A stretch of 64,000 nucleotides of DNA from assembly GCA_015179045.1 (NCBI GenBank), contig WHUZ01000020.1, forward strand, positions 731,061 to 795,060, written 5' to 3'. Source of the stretch: Kalaharituber pfeilii. Its lineage: Eukaryota > Ascomycota > Pezizomycetes > Pezizales > Pezizaceae. The notes below the pieces were generated by a model that saw only the letters and a list, made by a program, of their open reading frames with translations, was not told the DNA's origin and made no database searches. The translations under genes and the position numbers were made by a program. Each line of letters starts with the position of its first letter. The first letter of the stretch is position 1. Below are positions 49,328 through 62,257 of this stretch, one piece after another.

Positions 49328-49965
49328 TGTTACGGGGTACATTGGGAGTAAGCCATTTACTAAATAACTAAGTGCAATATGAAATATAATTACATATAAG
49401 TCACAGAAAATAAAGTAGTTAAGGTAGTAAGAAAGCTTTATATTTGTTAGGGTTGAGTTTCGGGTTCTTGCCCTTCTAACTCCGGTGGGTTAGGCTTCTA
49501 TTTATACAAAATGTAGTTCTTTAAAGCTGTTAACAAATTCAGCTTGAACGGATTCTGGGGATCAAGCCAGACCCTGAAAAAAGCCAAGTGACAGCCTTTC
49601 TTTTTAACCAACCCTTACAATAAATTCTAGAACAACAAATACGAGAACTTGAAACCTCTAATGCAAGCCTCTATCTAAAAATACTATCATAACTCCGATC
49701 CCTATACAAAGATCGATGATATGAGAAAATAAGAAAAGGTTATCATATAACGAATAGTACAACAGGAGCTGGCAGAAGAGTTAGTAACCAAGATTGCTAA
49801 TCTTAGCAGTTACTTACTTCTTAATCAAAGAAGTTCCACTACCATAGACCTGACTAGTATCGGGTTAGCTAAACTTCCAACTGGTAGGCTTTATAGTTGG
49901 TAGTACCTTTTGACGACACTTAAACAAGACGGTATTATAGCATGAGAACGATTATGCCTGTAACA
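49328..49965 (-). repeat. element A 3' LTR
   Basis: 638 bp, TGTTACGGGGTACATTGGGA...ATGCCTGTAACA. Differs from the other LTR mainly by transitions plus small indels. Confidence 0.9.
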
Positions 49966-49980
49966 GTACTCCCCTTCTTA
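49966..49980 (-). promoter_or_regulatory. element A polypurine tract
   Basis: On the minus strand AAGAAGGGGAGTAC directly precedes the 3' LTR, the expected plus-strand primer site. Confidence 0.75.
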
Positions 49981-50384
49981 GAGCACATGTCCCGAGTGCC
50001 TGTTAGCTATTACTCTTTAATTTCTTAAAAGAATATAAGCCGTACAGCTTAGCGTCGGTGGATCTCTTACCTTGACCTTAGCAACTTAATTGCCGTGATC
50101 GTACTCAAGGTAATATTCCATGATATCCTGACTATAGGCTATGCCTCTACTCAGTCTTTGACATTGAAGATAGTTGGTAAGAGCTTTACTTATTTATCAT
50201 AAGACATACTACTATATTCATAGTGTCTTGACCCTTGAATACTTTTCTGTTTGATACCTTGGCTTGTATCTAGGATAAGTGTTAACACTATACGAACTTA
50301 AGTTCGTAGGTTAGGTCCATGCCGTACCTTTATGACAGATATATCTGCACTCTAGGTCGGTAACTTGACTGCATTTCTAACTTC

Positions 50385-50630
50385 TCTTTCTCTTTCTTCC
50401 TTGTTGCTCTAATTCAGCTTGTTTTTCTTTATTAGGGTATCGTTTATGGAATTCTTTAAGTGTGTCCACCAGTAATCCATCATCCATCAATAGTTCGCTT
50501 AGGCTTTCCCATGTTGCTTTCTTGGGCCCATAACTTTCCCACTGCACAAGGTACTCTAGTGTCTTCTTGGTACCATTGTATTGTATGTCAGTGATAGAGG
50601 CTATGAAGTATTCTTCCTCACCTTCTTACA
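50385..50630 (-). pseudogene. element A chromodomain
   Basis: Minus-strand frame: EEEYFIASITDIQYNGTKKT, then LEYLVQWESYGPKKATWESL and LLVDTLKEFHKRYP, ending in RKRKRS. This is the chromodomain pattern (aromatic cage positions Y, W, Y/W) that directs integration of chromoviruses. It is separated from the integrase C-terminus by two stops. Confidence 0.8.
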
Positions 50631-50639
50631 TTAGTGGGG

Positions 50640-51690
50640 ATAGTTAGTCGGGTAGAGGGTTGAGAGCAGATGTTTTGAACGGTTCGAGCAGTGAAACGTG
50701 AAAGACAGGGTGCATCTTCAAGTTGTATAGTAACTTAAGCTTGAAGGAATGTTTGCCTATTACTTTTTCGATAGTGAAGGGTCCAATTAACTTAGCGTCG
50801 AGTTTCTTGGAAGGTCTTTTTGTCAGAATGTTTTTGGCATTAAGCATGACTTTGTCTCTTTCCTTGAAATTTGGCTGTTGGGCATGATGTTGATCATACT
50901 ACTTAGCTGCTCATTCGATTGATTTGTTCAGTTCCTTACGAATCCGTTCCCATTCTCCTGTGAGTTCTCCCAAGGGTACATTGAAGGCCTCTTCCTCATT
51001 GATAGTATCAACAAGGGGGTGAAAGCCATAGTTGGCGAAGAAAGGTGAGGTCTTGGTGGAGCTATGTTGTACATTATTGTATGCGAACTCTGCGAGGAGT
51101 AAGAGTTGTCCCCGGTAGTAGGTGACGTAGTTGTAGAGGTAACCTTTGAGGGTTTGATTGACTCTTTCGGTTTGTCCATCGGTTTCTAGGTATGCAGTGG
51201 TACTCATATTTAGGTTGACTTTGAGTTTCTTCATGAGTTCCTGCCAGAAGTTCAAAGTAAACTTTGGGTCTCGGTCCGATATAATAGACTTCGGTAAGCC
51301 GTGGAGTCGCCATATTTCTCAAAGAAAGGTAGTTGCTAATTGCTCTGCGGATTGTTCTGCTAGAGGGATGAAGTGAGCCATCTTAGTGAATCTATCTACT
51401 ACTACTCATATTTGTGTGAAGCCATCTAAAGGAGGGAGTTTGGTAATGAAGTCCATACTAATAGAGGACCATGGTTGGTATAGTATCTCATGAGAGTGAA
51501 GGAGGCCATATTTCTTATGTCTTCGTGCCTTGTTCCTTTGGCATTCCAAGCATGTGCTGATGTATTTTGTGATATCGTTGTGAGCGTTAGGCCAATAGAA
51601 GTCCCTGCCAATAAGTTCTGTAGTTTTTTCGATTCCGAGGTGGCCGGCGAGGGGATGATCATGTTTTACTTGAAGTATTTCCTGTCTAAG
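50640..51690 (-). pseudogene. element A integrase
   Basis: Zinc finger HPLAGHLGIEKTTELIGRDF, then CLECQRNKARRHK (about 51500-51660); core PWSSISMDFITKLPPLDGF and, after a gap, TTAYLETDGQTERVNQTLKG (51255-50911); C-terminus LDAKLIGPFTIEKVIGKHSF and MHPVFHVSLLEPF (50847-50644). Several stops and frameshifts. Confidence 0.85.
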
Positions 51691-51929
51691 GGCCGTTGGT
51701 ATTACAAACCTGTTGTTGTGTAGGACTACTTCATCACGGATACTGAATTGTTTATCGACGTTATCGTTCTTCTACTGGATGCGTTCCTCAAGTTGAGTAT
51801 ACCATTTGTCCTTTTTCCCTTCTTCGATTAGCTTACTCCTCTATTCGTCAGTTAATGCTACCACTTTCAGAGCTTTTATTGTTCTTGCAGTCAAAATTTC
51901 TTCCTCTTCCTGCCATGTTCCTTCTTCCC

Positions 51930-52430
51930 AGAACTTAGTTTCTTGCTGATCTCACTGTCTACTCCCCTTCTTAAGGGCGTGGTCACCACGTCTGGATAAA
52001 GCATCTGCCTTAGTATTCGTTTTTCCTTTTCGGTAGATGATTGCATAGTCGAATGAGGCAAGTTTTTCTGCCCATCGTGCTTGATGGCGAGATAGCTTCT
52101 TAATGGTGTTGAAGATCCAGAGATTGTCATGGTCGGTATAGACTTTGATGCTGTGCTTAGCACCTTCACAGTATTCTCTCCAGGTATCTGTCATACATTC
52201 CACCACAGCCAGCATCTCCTTGTTGAAGATGTCATAGTTAATTTCGGCTGGGTGAACTTCCGGGAATAGAATGCAACTGGGTGTAGTTTGCCGTCTTCTT
52301 GCTTCTGACTTAGGATCCCTCCAAGTGCAAAGTCGCTTACATCCGTTTTCAGAATGATTTCGTGTTCTGGGTGGCAGTGTGCTAGAATTGGAGCAGTCGT
52401 GAAAGCTTCTTAAGTTGTTGGAAAGCTTCC
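51930..52430 (-). pseudogene. element A RNase H
   Basis: Blocks [51 protein letters not shown] and IKVYTDHDNLWIF, then ASFDYAIIYRKGKTNTKADA. Order and residues fit gypsy RNase H; a frameshift lies near 52215. Confidence 0.85.
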
Positions 52431-52610
52431 TCTTGTGGAGGTCCCCAAACTAGCTTTGCCTCTTTATTGAGTAGTCGAGTTAGAGGTAAGATATCTTACT
52501 GTAGTCCTTAATGAAGTGTCAGTAGAAGTTAGCAAATCCTAGGAAGGATTGTATATCTGTCTTCAAGTTGGAGTGTTCATTAGTACCAGGGTCTTCCAAT
52601 CAAGGATAGC

Positions 52611-53402
52611 CTAGATTTTATGAGTAGATATCGAGATTCCTTTCCCTGAGATATGATAACCTAAAAATTGAACTTCCTCCATGCACCACTCGCATTTTTC
52701 CTCTTGTATAGCCAAACCATTTTCCTGTAGCCTGCGCAACACCTCTTCTAGGATTGTATTATGTTCTTCTAGGGTTTCAGCATATATTAGTAGGTCGTCG
52801 ATGAATGCCAGTAAATCCTGATCAATTATATCTTTGAAGATTTCATTCATGAACTCCTGGAAGGTTGCCAGTACATTGTAGAGTCCGAATGGCATAACTG
52901 TATATTCGTAGTAGCCGTATCGAGTCCTAAAGGCTGTCTTCCACTCATCCCCTTTGGCAATTCGTACCAAGTTGTATCCGTTCTTTAAGTCAAGGGCAGT
53001 GAAGTATTTGCCCTTGCAAAGTCGGTCTTGGAGTTCTGACATTAGTGGGAGGGGGTAGTAGTTCTTAATAGTGATTCAGTTAAGGCCTCTATAATCGACA
53101 CATATACGTAGTTTGCCATTCCTTTTTGGGATGAACAGGATAGGTGCACCTGCCGGGGATTGTGAGGGTCGGATCTTTCCTTCTTTTAATATCTGTTTAA
53201 TATATTCTTTAAGGATTTCCAATTCCTTCTTACTTAATCGGTAAATAAGTCCCCATAGAGGTTGTTGTCCTTCTTGTAGAGGTATGCGAGAGTTGTATGA
53301 TCGGTGCGGGGGTAGTTTTGCTGCGGTCTCGGGATCAAAAACCTTCGGGAATTTCTTCTTCCATACTACTAGATTAAAGGTCACTTGCTTGCCAGCTTCC
53401 AT
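52611..53402 (-). pseudogene. element A reverse transcriptase
   Basis: Two ORFs in the same frame separated by one TGA ([22 protein letters not shown]), plus a stop after STHKI. Motifs: [60 protein letters not shown], catalytic [24 protein letters not shown]. The TGA could be a RIP change of CGA. Confidence 0.9.
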
Positions 53403-53417
53403 TTGGTAGATACATAC

Positions 53418-53831
53418 TTAGGGTATTTTTCGTCCTACGATAGGCATATATCCACTAAAAAACACTTGCCCTGCTTGCCATTCTTCAGTCGTGTAAAGTT
53501 CCTCTGCTTCACAAAGTTCAAAGTGCCTAGCCTTGATGTGTTTTGAGTATTTGGCGTGATTTAGGTCAATATAGTCCAAGTCCCAATCAATGTATGGCTG
53601 GTGACTAGCCATCCATGTCATTGACAAGAGTGCATCATAGTCCTTTCCTCCATCACCTATATCGAAGTCAATGAGTTCTTTATGAACTTTACCAGTATTA
53701 TCGATAAGGGTCATTTGGAGCTTTGGGTTATACTCTATTCCAGTGTTTGGTAAGGGCATACCTCCGGCTCCTCTGAACTTGATGGGGAATTTTCTTTTGA
53801 TGCGTGGGATTGGTACTTTGTTAGAGAGCAT
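53418..53831 (-). pseudogene. element A aspartic protease region
   Basis: A 137-aa frame upstream of RT: FRGAGGMPLPNTGIEYNPKL, LLSMTWMASHQPYIDWDLDY. The DYDALLSMTWM stretch corresponds to the conserved (Y/H)DxILGMxWL block C-terminal to the active site. The active-site DSG is not in this frame; a DSGA-like codon run may be read at about 53836-53850. Confidence 0.65.
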
Positions 53832-54178
53832 TGACGTTTATGCTCCTGAGTCGATACATACTCTAATTATTACTGATTTTGAGATACTGTTTTTCTTCCA
53901 TTTTAGCTCAGCTTTGCGAATGATTGATTTCTTTACTGGAGGTCCTTCGAGGATTGGAGGAGGAGTGAGGCCAACTAGAGGAGGAGGAGGGGCAGACACT
54001 TCATTGGCTAAGATCTGCCTTTCTAGTTTTCCGACTCGAATTCATCGAGAGTGGTGATGCGTGACACTAGGCTGTAAGCTTGTATCCTAGCCGAGTCTCC
54101 TTTATTTTCTTGTTTAATTTTCCTTACCTTCTTTTTGTCCTCCTTCTTGTCACCATCTCTCTTCCTCTTATTACCCAA

Positions 54179-54430
54179 CTAATTAGTTAGCTGGGTCGTC
54201 TTCCACTCCTTCATGATTTCCGTAGCCACGCATTTACTGAAAGTGTGGCCTTTTCTTCTACAGCGAGAGTATTTTCCATCGGCCTTCCATTTGGCACTGA
54301 GTTCCTTGGAGGAGCCGGGGAGGTATGGGCTGGGTTTAGAGGTCGTAGTTTCCACACTGTCCTTCTTCTTCTCTGAAGATTGTTTCCCCTTTGAATAGCC
54401 ACTAGGTTTGTTACCACCACTGTGACCCAC
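54179..54430 (-). pseudogene. element A gag C-terminus with zinc knuckle
   Basis: GGNKPSGYSKGKQSSEKKKD...WKADGKYSRCRRKGHTFSKC. This is the gypsy gag linker and CCHC knuckle, but the first cysteine is not where expected. It continues across element B at 60533. Confidence 0.75.
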
Positions 54431-54465
54431 AACTTACGTTGTTCGCTCGTCCCGCATGCCAACTG

Positions 54466-55203
54466 TGTTACGGGCGTGAGGGGCTCGGCTCCGGTGGGCG
54501 CTGAAAGGCACCGGATGTTACGGCTACGGTGGGGAAAACGGCGGTGCCGGCGTCGTCCCGGAAGTGTGAATACGGCGGGTCGGAATGGCTACGGAGGTGT
54601 ATACGGCGGACCGGAAGGGCAGCTACTCGGCGGGGAGCACGCAGCGGAGCGGAGCGATTCACGGGCGTAGTGAGGGAACGATAGGTTCAGAGTTATAGAG
54701 AAACTTAGGACACCGCTTGTGTCTTGATTCTTCTAACTATGCTATCGCCAGCCGGCGCTTATATAGACTTCAGCGCAGCCATACATGAGTAGTCAACAAA
54801 TGAATAATTGGCTGGCCACGCGGCGATTCCTTATCAATGCCAATACCGTGGTAATAGGCATACGTAACGAAAACATGCAAAAATAGTACGGGACAAAGAT
54901 AACGAATGTACTAATGCATGTGCGTATATAAATAAAGCTTCCGTAACTCGAGTGTATGCATCAAGCTGCATTCCGGATGACACACCCTTCCGTAGTACTG
55001 CCCTATCGAAACGATGCGAGAATCAACAGCCAAGCCTAACGGGTGATCAGTCCGGTCAATCAGCGTTGGTCTTATGTTCGATTACAGGGTCAGCGTTTTC
55101 CCCTTGGCGGGTAAGTCTTCACCTTTAGCCGTGGCAGCTAATTAGTAGTGGAACCCTTGCCCCTTGCCACAGTGGTAGGCAAGTTTCCACCTTAGCCGTA
55201 ACA
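54466..55203 (-). repeat. element B 3' LTR
   Basis: TGTTACGGGCGTGAGGGGCT...TTAGCCGTAACA. Two differences from the other LTR seen by eye (GGCCACGCGGCGATT versus GGCAACGCGGCAATT, near 54812). The 64-aa ORFs in both LTRs are not genes. Confidence 0.95.
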
Positions 55204-55204
55204 T

Positions 55205-58041
55205 TACCCCCCCGTTTAGGGTACTCGTCCCGAGTAACAATCACCAACAGAAAACCGAACTAATTGGGATTGTGGGTCTCATACTTTGGCTATCGGCGTA
55301 CCTTATACGCGAGGTAACACACGAGCTGAACCGCAGTTGCCCGTGGCCGATGGTGAGACTGGTGTGTCTTTCACTCATCATCAGTGAGCCGTTAAAAACC
55401 TTCCCGAAGACAAAACCCGGTGGGAAAAAGTCTTCGTAAGGAAAAGGTACTCACGTCAACGAACCATCCGAGTAGCATGGCCGCACAGAATTCCCATTTG
55501 TGCGAGATGCTCTGTCCCATGAGCCATCAATGCTTTATTGGACCGTAGGGTCCCGAAGGCTTCCTCGGATGTTGATCGTGGAACTCTCTGACAGATTCCA
55601 ACGATCTACGAAGATTCTCAACCGTTTCCCAAGTCTCGTCATCTCTACCATAGTTCGGTCATGGAAGATGTGGAGATACTATTTGGGAGTCTGTATTACA
55701 CACTCTCTGCAATACCAGACGTTGCGCGTCAGAGACTCTGTCGGTCTGGGGTGGTAAGCGGTACAGAGTTGGAGTTTTGTAATGTCTTTTCGAAGGGCTG
55801 AGGCGAATTGTGGTCCACGTTCAGAGGAGATGTGGCGGGGTAGACCAAATTGCCTGAGGACGTCATTGAAGGCGTTGGCGACGTCTCGAGTTGTCCAAGT
55901 GTTTTTTGCCGGTGTATAGTGCAGCGCTGCATTTCGGTGAACCGGTTTGTGACAACTGAAATAGCGTTAAAGCCCTTGGTAGTTCTCCAACAAAGTCCAT
56001 AGCTATCTCCTCAAGGCTTCCTACTAGTAGGCGTTGGCATAAGTCTAGTTTGCCTCGGATGTCGGTCGGCTTTGGCCTTCAGGCAGGCTGCACAACCGGC
56101 GACATAATCGGCTACTCAGCCGTCCCAGTAGAAGTTCGAGAGAGGAGTCCGATGCACACCCCAGTGTCGGGCCACGTTACTGTCGTGGCATCATCATTAT
56201 CACGTTCGGGTACCTAGCCCGTCATCGTTCCTCACCCATTCGTCACCGTTGACCCCAGGGATATTAGTCCACACGTCTTCCACTTCACCAGTCCGAGATG
56301 GAGCGTCCGCTTTGCCGTTAGGCTGACGTAATCGAATTCGGAAAGTTTCTGGCTCCAGTTGGGTTGCTGGTTGTTGAGGCGTTGTTTGGTGGTGAAGTGC
56401 GTGGTGTATAGTGGACGGTGAAGACGGTGAACTTAATTCCCAATAACTCTATCCTCCATTTGTACAATCAAGGATTGCCAAGAGTTCGTTATCGTGGATA
56501 GAGTAGTTTCGTTTGCAGGGGTCAGTATTCGGGAGTGGTACTCGCAGGGGTGAAGGGTGGTAACGTCATTCTTAAGCTCAAGACGCCAGCGAGTGCGTGG
56601 TCTGAGCAGTCGGTTTCACAATCGTAGGCAGGGATCGATCGAACTGTCGCAGTATGGGGGCACTGATGAACTTGTCTTGGAGTTCCGTAAAAGCAGCTTG
56701 CTGCTCTGCGCCCCCAAAGAAAGGGTATGTCTCCGGTCAAGGCTTGTAAGCGGTCGGGTTGTAGCGGAGTAAATTAAGTCGGCGGTAGCAGTTGAGGACG
56801 AATCGGCGGCAGCAGTTTGCAAAGCCTAGAAAGGCTTGCACCTTCTTTTATCGGCTGTGGCCAGTCACGAATGGTAGAGAGTTTGAACGGGTGCATCTTA
56901 ATCTCGAGGCCAACAATAAAATGACCAAGGAACATGGTTTCGTGCACATGGAACTCGCACCGCGAGCCCATGTTTGCTCAATCTTGGCAAGCACTTTTCC
57001 ACTATCCTTTTATGGTCTCGTTCGGACTTGCCTTCATAGATTAAGAGTCCAGGTACCAAACAACTCTACCGATGCAAGTGGGGATCTCATCCATCATCTC
57101 TTCGAAGGAAGCAGGTGTGTTGATGAGTCCGAGAGGTATGACTGGGTACTTCGAATAAGCCGTTGGACGTGTCTGACAGCCGCCGTTCGTCGCCTGACTT
57201 AATTCACATGGGGTTGTTGCCGTTATCGAGATCGAGTTTGGTAACCCATTTACCGCTTTGGGTCTTTTTGAGGAGTTCCGACGTTAAGGGCAAAGGGTGT
57301 TTGTTCGGAGTGGTGAGTTCGTTTAGTGCCCTTATAATCAATGCACGGTCGGAGGGACCCATCTAACTTCCGAAAAAATCGGTGAAGCTGCTTTTGACCT
57401 TGACCTTCGTATCTTCCTGCTGATAGGTGTTCGACGATATACCTCTAAAGAGCCTCATCTTCTTCCCAGGTACACTGGACCATGGGGAGGCTTCGCATAT
57501 AAATTCTCGAAAGGGATTGCATGATCCCAGCTTTGGTGAGGAGGTAAGCGGCATACCTGTTCCTCAGAAAAAAACATTAACGTATCGCGAGTGCTAGTGC
57601 TCGCGTGCATCAATCAACGAAATATCACCCTCTTCAAGGGTATCATCAAAAAGAACCGAAAGCAACTCAACACGAGTGCATCTAACATGCAACGATGCAT
57701 GGGCCGATATCCATAGCTTCGGCTCAAACTCAAAGACAAATTCCTTACTCCCTTGATGAGAGTTCAGAACAAAAGACGAAACAAAGTCAACAGAGACTTA
57801 TCAGACTTTCCCGGAACGCCATTGACTCGGACACAATTAATGATGCATCCGCCGATATCATAACTTCGGCGTCAAAATCGAAAACAGATTCCTTAAACGT
57901 CTGGCGGGAGTTCAGAACAGAAGGCGAAATTAAGTCAACGAATGCCTTATCAGATTTTCCCGGAATGCCAATAGAAGGCACATAATCTAAAGCGGAGGAA
58001 ACAGAATCGGGAACCGGGACGCCAGAAAACGAAAACGAAAG

Positions 58042-58076
<35 letters not shown>

Positions 58077-58660
58077 GATTCACAAGAATCTTGATCATCG
58101 CAGGTCTTCGTGACCTCATCTTCAACTCCTTACCCAGTCTGCCAAGGAAACAATCGGCGCAGGGGCCGCACGGTCCACAATAGCCCTAACGGTCTTCCCA
58201 GTTTTGAATTTTACCTCGCAACTGAGGAGGTCGCTATGACGGGGGTCCTACACGCTGAGCAGGGTCCCCATCACTCAAGTTAGACAGTTCAGTGATCCTC
58301 TCGGATCCGTCGACGGCCTATGAGGTGGCCAGAGTCTGTCTTCGTCTTGGGCTAGTCGAGAGAGTGGATTCGTGACTCCAGGGCGTTTTACTTCCCCTTT
58401 GTCTTCCTTCTTTGGCTTCGGTTGGGTTTCCACCACTTCTTTTCGCAGCATGACGTGATCTTGTACTTGATGCATCGGTTGCCTTTTCTCTGAGTCAGTT
58501 CTTCAGGTATGTCATCGCTCTTCTTGTTCTCCGGAGGTGGAGGTGGCTGTATCGTAGAGCTGCTGCTGACGGAGGTGATGTTTGTCATGGTGGTGGAGGG
58601 AGTGAAACGCTTATTCCCAGGCTTGCCCGGGGCATCGGCAATGGAAACTTCCATTGGTTC
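55205..58660 (-). pseudogene. element B pol remnant (and gag end)
   Basis: Minus-strand blocks: RT EFHVHETMFLGHFIVGLEIK and STIRDWPQPIKEGASLSRLC (56971-56775); RNase H SIHDNELLAILDC (about 56460-56500) and LNNQQPNWSQKLSEFDYV (about 56330-56390). Integrase would lie in 55205-56250 but is barely readable. Many stops and frameshifts. Confidence 0.75.
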
Positions 58661-58810
58661 CAGTTGCTTCGATACTCAAAATGACCCACTAGAAGGTTCC
58701 GGACATCTTCCGAATGCTGGCGGAGACGTCGGAAATGAGGACAGGGTCGGGAGTCTTTGCCACGTCATTGTACTAATACTTCGTCGATTTCAGTTAAGAA
58801 ATCCTGCATC

Positions 58811-59308
58811 CTACCCTACTGCTTGCGTCCGAATGTTTCGAGCAGCCTCAGCAATGGCTGAGGAGTCCTGGAAGGTCATACGCAGTAGGGTGAGAGCTGT
58901 GGCATATAACGCTGAGAGGTTCCGACGGAAAAGGTGAGGGCAGGGCCCTTCAAGCGAGAGGTTTCGTCGTCGGCAGTGATTCGCGAACTCCTGATCCATC
59001 GTTGGACCAGGAAGAAAATTGTCAAGCTCTTTTTCATCCCCATCAAACTTTTCTGGACGGGGGAAAATTTTCGTAGGAGGCGGAGGAGGCCCCCATAGCA
59101 TCAATTGACGGAAGAGGAGGGAATGGCATCGAATCTCGGGCTCGGCGGGAGCCGCGAGGAGACATACGAGGAGGAGGAAGGCCCACGGCAATGATTGACT
59201 CGTGGGGAAAACGAGAAGGCGGAGGAGGAGAGAAAGGTCCCACGGCAGTGCTTGACTCGTGGGGAAAAACGAAGAGGCGTAGGGTCTCGTACTCGACGAG
59301 AACCGCAA
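58811..59308 (-). pseudogene. element B gag remnant
   Basis: IFPRPEKFDGDEKELDNFLP, then DQEFANHCRRRNLSLEGPCP and LRMTFQDSSAIAEAARNIRT match the start of a gypsy gag core. The upstream part has tandem FPTSQALPWDLSLLL / FPTSQSLPWAFLLLV units. 58021-58080 holds a GAAAACGAAAAC hexamer run nearby. Confidence 0.6.
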
Positions 59309-59794
59309 GGCGGGGCACGAGGAGGAGGAGTACCCGCACCATCAATACCCGGCGGAGGAGGTCCTCCGGGATCAGGTTTTGGTGCGCCGTGCGATTTGCC
59401 GACTCGGGTCGGGGAAATTTGCAGGTTGCGGAGGAAACCGCACCATCAGTACCCGGCGGAGGGAATGCTTCGGAGGAGAGCCTTTCGGACCTGGGTAGGT
59501 CAAGGAGGCTGCGCTGGCTGTCGTCGTTGCGGAGTCGGTGCTGGCTGGAATGCTAGCTGCTGCAATATTTGACCACGCATATTTGCCCGTAGCTAGGCAA
59601 CGTGGGTTATCGGGTTTTGCCGTTCTTGCTGGCTCTGAGAGAGAGGGGTGGATACATTACCTTGAAACGCTTGCTCGTCACGGAGGTTGGCGACATCTCC
59701 GGGGAGAGGTCCTTGAGGAAGAGGAGGCAGCGGATGAGCCTTCCGGTGCCGACATTGTGGAGGCGGGGTGGTAGGTGAAAGAGGAGCGGTGTAA

Positions 59795-60532
59795 TGTTAC
59801 GGGCGTGAGGGGCTCGGCTCCGGTGGGCGCTGAAAGGCACCGGATGTTACGGCTACGGTGGGGAAAACGGCGGTGCCGGCGTCGTCCCGGAAGTGTGAAT
59901 ACGGCGGGTCGGAATGGCTACGGAGGTGTATACGGCGGACCGGAAGGGCAGCTACTCGGCGGGGAGCACGCAGCGGAGCGGAGCGATTCACGGGCGTAGT
60001 GAGGGAACGATAGGTTCAGAGTTATAGAGAAACTTAGGACACCGCTTGTGTCTTGATTCTTCTAACTATGCTATCGCCAGCCGGCGCTTATATAGACTTC
60101 AGCGCAGCCATACATGAGTAGTCAACAAATGAATAATTGGCTGGCAACGCGGCAATTCCTTATCAATGCCAATACCGTGGTAATAGGCATACGTAACGAA
60201 AACATGCAAAAATAGTACGGGACAAAGATAACGAATGTACTAATGCATGTGCGTATATAAATAAAGCTTCCGTAACTCGAGTGTATGCATCAAGCTGCAT
60301 TCCGGATGACACACCCTTCCGTAGTACTGCCCTATCGAAACGATGCGAGAATCAACAGCCAAGCCTAACGGGTGATCAGTCCGGTCAATCAGCGTTGGTC
60401 TTATGTTCGATTACAGGGTCAGCGTTTTCCCCTTGGCGGGTAAGTCTTCACCTTTAGCCGTGGCAGCTAATTAGTAGTGGAACCCTTGCCCCTTGCCACA
60501 GTGGTAGGCAAGTTTCCACCTTAGCCGTAACA
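59795..60532 (-). repeat. element B 5' LTR
   Basis: 738 bp, essentially identical to 54466-55203. Followed on plus by the TSD AACTG and then element A gag. Confidence 0.95.
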
Positions 60533-60539
60533 AACTGCT

Positions 60540-62207
60540 ATTACGCGTTTGCACCAGTCATCAAGCAATTCATTGGGTACTCCTAGCTGCATGAGGAAGA
60601 ATTGGGCAATGTTTCCTTTCAACCCTTTGACCACTTTGTCCTTAAATGTTTTTTCATCGTAATTGGCTAGGTGGTTCATTTTCTTCATGGTGTTGATATA
60701 GTTCATGATTTTGCCCTTCTGCGTGTAGGTGTCGAGTTTATCTCACATTTGCTGCTCTTGCATGTGGATTCCCATTCCCTCTGCCAAATCGTCCATCCAT
60801 TTCTCCAATGTGGTATCTCTTCGAGCCCCCAGACCCATGTACATATGTTTGTTTTGGCTATGCCATTCTGCTGCCTCCTTGGTTAGAGATCGGGATGCAT
60901 ACAGAATTTTGGTATCTTCTTCAGCAAAGGTTCGGCGGTGCTCTCGGAGGTATACTAAGTCCATTACTTCAGACTTCCATACTTGTAGTCCGTCCAGGCT
61001 GCCTTCCCAAGTTCTTAGAGTCGGGAGGCGGGCGAATGGATGTACTGGCCAGTGGGTTTGGGTTCAGGTGAATCTCATCGTCTGGTTTCGTGCTGGCTTT
61101 TTTCTTGGAGGAGATGGTGCTGGTAGGATGGAGAGGACGGTGGTCACTGTTCATAACAGAGATGGTAATCTAGTTGGTGGTCAGGAGGGCAGAAGTTTGA
61201 CTTCAAGAGCTGTTATTTTGTCTTGCAGCTCTTTATTCTAGTTCTTGAAGAGGTGATTTCTGCTTCTAATATTGTTTACCTGTTCTTGACCAGCTCTAAT
61301 AGCGTCTTCTTTGGATAGGATTTTCCTTCTAGATCCTTTCTGCTCGGCCTTCTGCTATCGAGAGGATTTCTAGCGTCCCCATGTAGTTGAGACTCAGGCG
61401 GCAATCATGGCTCTTTTCTCGTCTAAGCCTTGATAATCAGTAGCATTACATTCTTTGTGTACTGCTGGACTCTAGGTTCCGTATCTTTCTGTCGCGGTAT
61501 CTGCCTCTCACTTGAGTTTGGGCAGTCTCCATTTCGAGTTTAGTTTACTTCTTGGTGGCGGCTAAGACTATTGCTTCATGATCAGCTTTTTCCTTCCCTA
61601 GCTGTTTCCGAAGCTTGGTTTTCCAAGCTTGAGCTTCGGCTTGGATTTGTACTTCATAACATTGCTTGTACTTGTAAGCATTGTGTTTGAGCTGCTGTTG
61701 GAGATTGATGAATTCCTGTTTTAGGAATTCGGCTTCTAATTCTTCTTTTCGGTCAACGTCCATTACTACCAGTAGTTCTGTCGGTAGTGGGTGGCTTATC
61801 TCACTTTGGGTTTTTTCGAGCTCATCTGCTATATCTTCTTTAAGCTGTGAAACTAAATTCTATGCCCATGAGGAGAATTGTGCTATTAGTGAGCTGACAT
61901 GTCCCGGATTTACTGCCTCTAAGATAGGAATCAAAAGGGTAAGCTTCTCTTGTCTCTGTAGGATTAATTGATCCATGCAGCTTTGGTGGATCTGAATCCA
62001 ATTTAGTTCTTGAGTGTCCTCAATGCACAATTGCTGGGACTGAGACTTTGTTCGAGGCCGGAGTCCTGGTCTTGGAGTAGTGGTGAGGGCCGATTGTGCT
62101 GCTTCTGCACTGGAATCCGAATCCACTTCATCTTTAGATCTCCAATAGACTAGTTCGTTCCCAGCAGTCAATAGCTTAGGAATCACAGGGAAGTTGTAGG
62201 ACGCCAT
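60540..62207 (-). pseudogene. element A gag, N-terminal and core part
   Basis: ATG at 62207 (MASYNFPVIPKLLTAGNELV), then stops; a coiled-coil-like stretch ELEAEFLKQEFINLQQQLKH...KTKLRKQLGKEKADHEA (61763-61545); core HRRTFAEEDTKILYASRSLT...HMYMGLGARR (60964-60743) and FKDKVVKGLKGNIAQFFLMQ (60640-60580), reaching the element B TSD at DDWCKRVIA. The long N-terminal extension is typical of fungal chromovirus gag. Confidence 0.75.
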
Positions 62208-62257
62208 TGTTAGTTATTTGTGAGGTTGTAGTGCGAAACGAGACCCAACAAATATAG

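Larger units (their letters stand above)
54466..60532 (-). mobile_element. Ty3/gypsy element B nested in element A gag
   Basis: Identical-length 738-bp LTRs (54466-55203, 59795-60532) and a 5-bp TSD AACTG (54461-54465, 60533-60537). A polypurine tract (minus CTAAACGGGGGGGTAA) adjoins the left LTR, so it reads on minus. The 4.6-kb interior carries decayed gag and pol. Confidence 0.95.

Noticed and set aside
54468..54662. 64-aa ORF present twice (also 59797-59991)
   Set aside because: It lies inside the 738-bp LTRs of element B and is duplicated only because the LTRs are.
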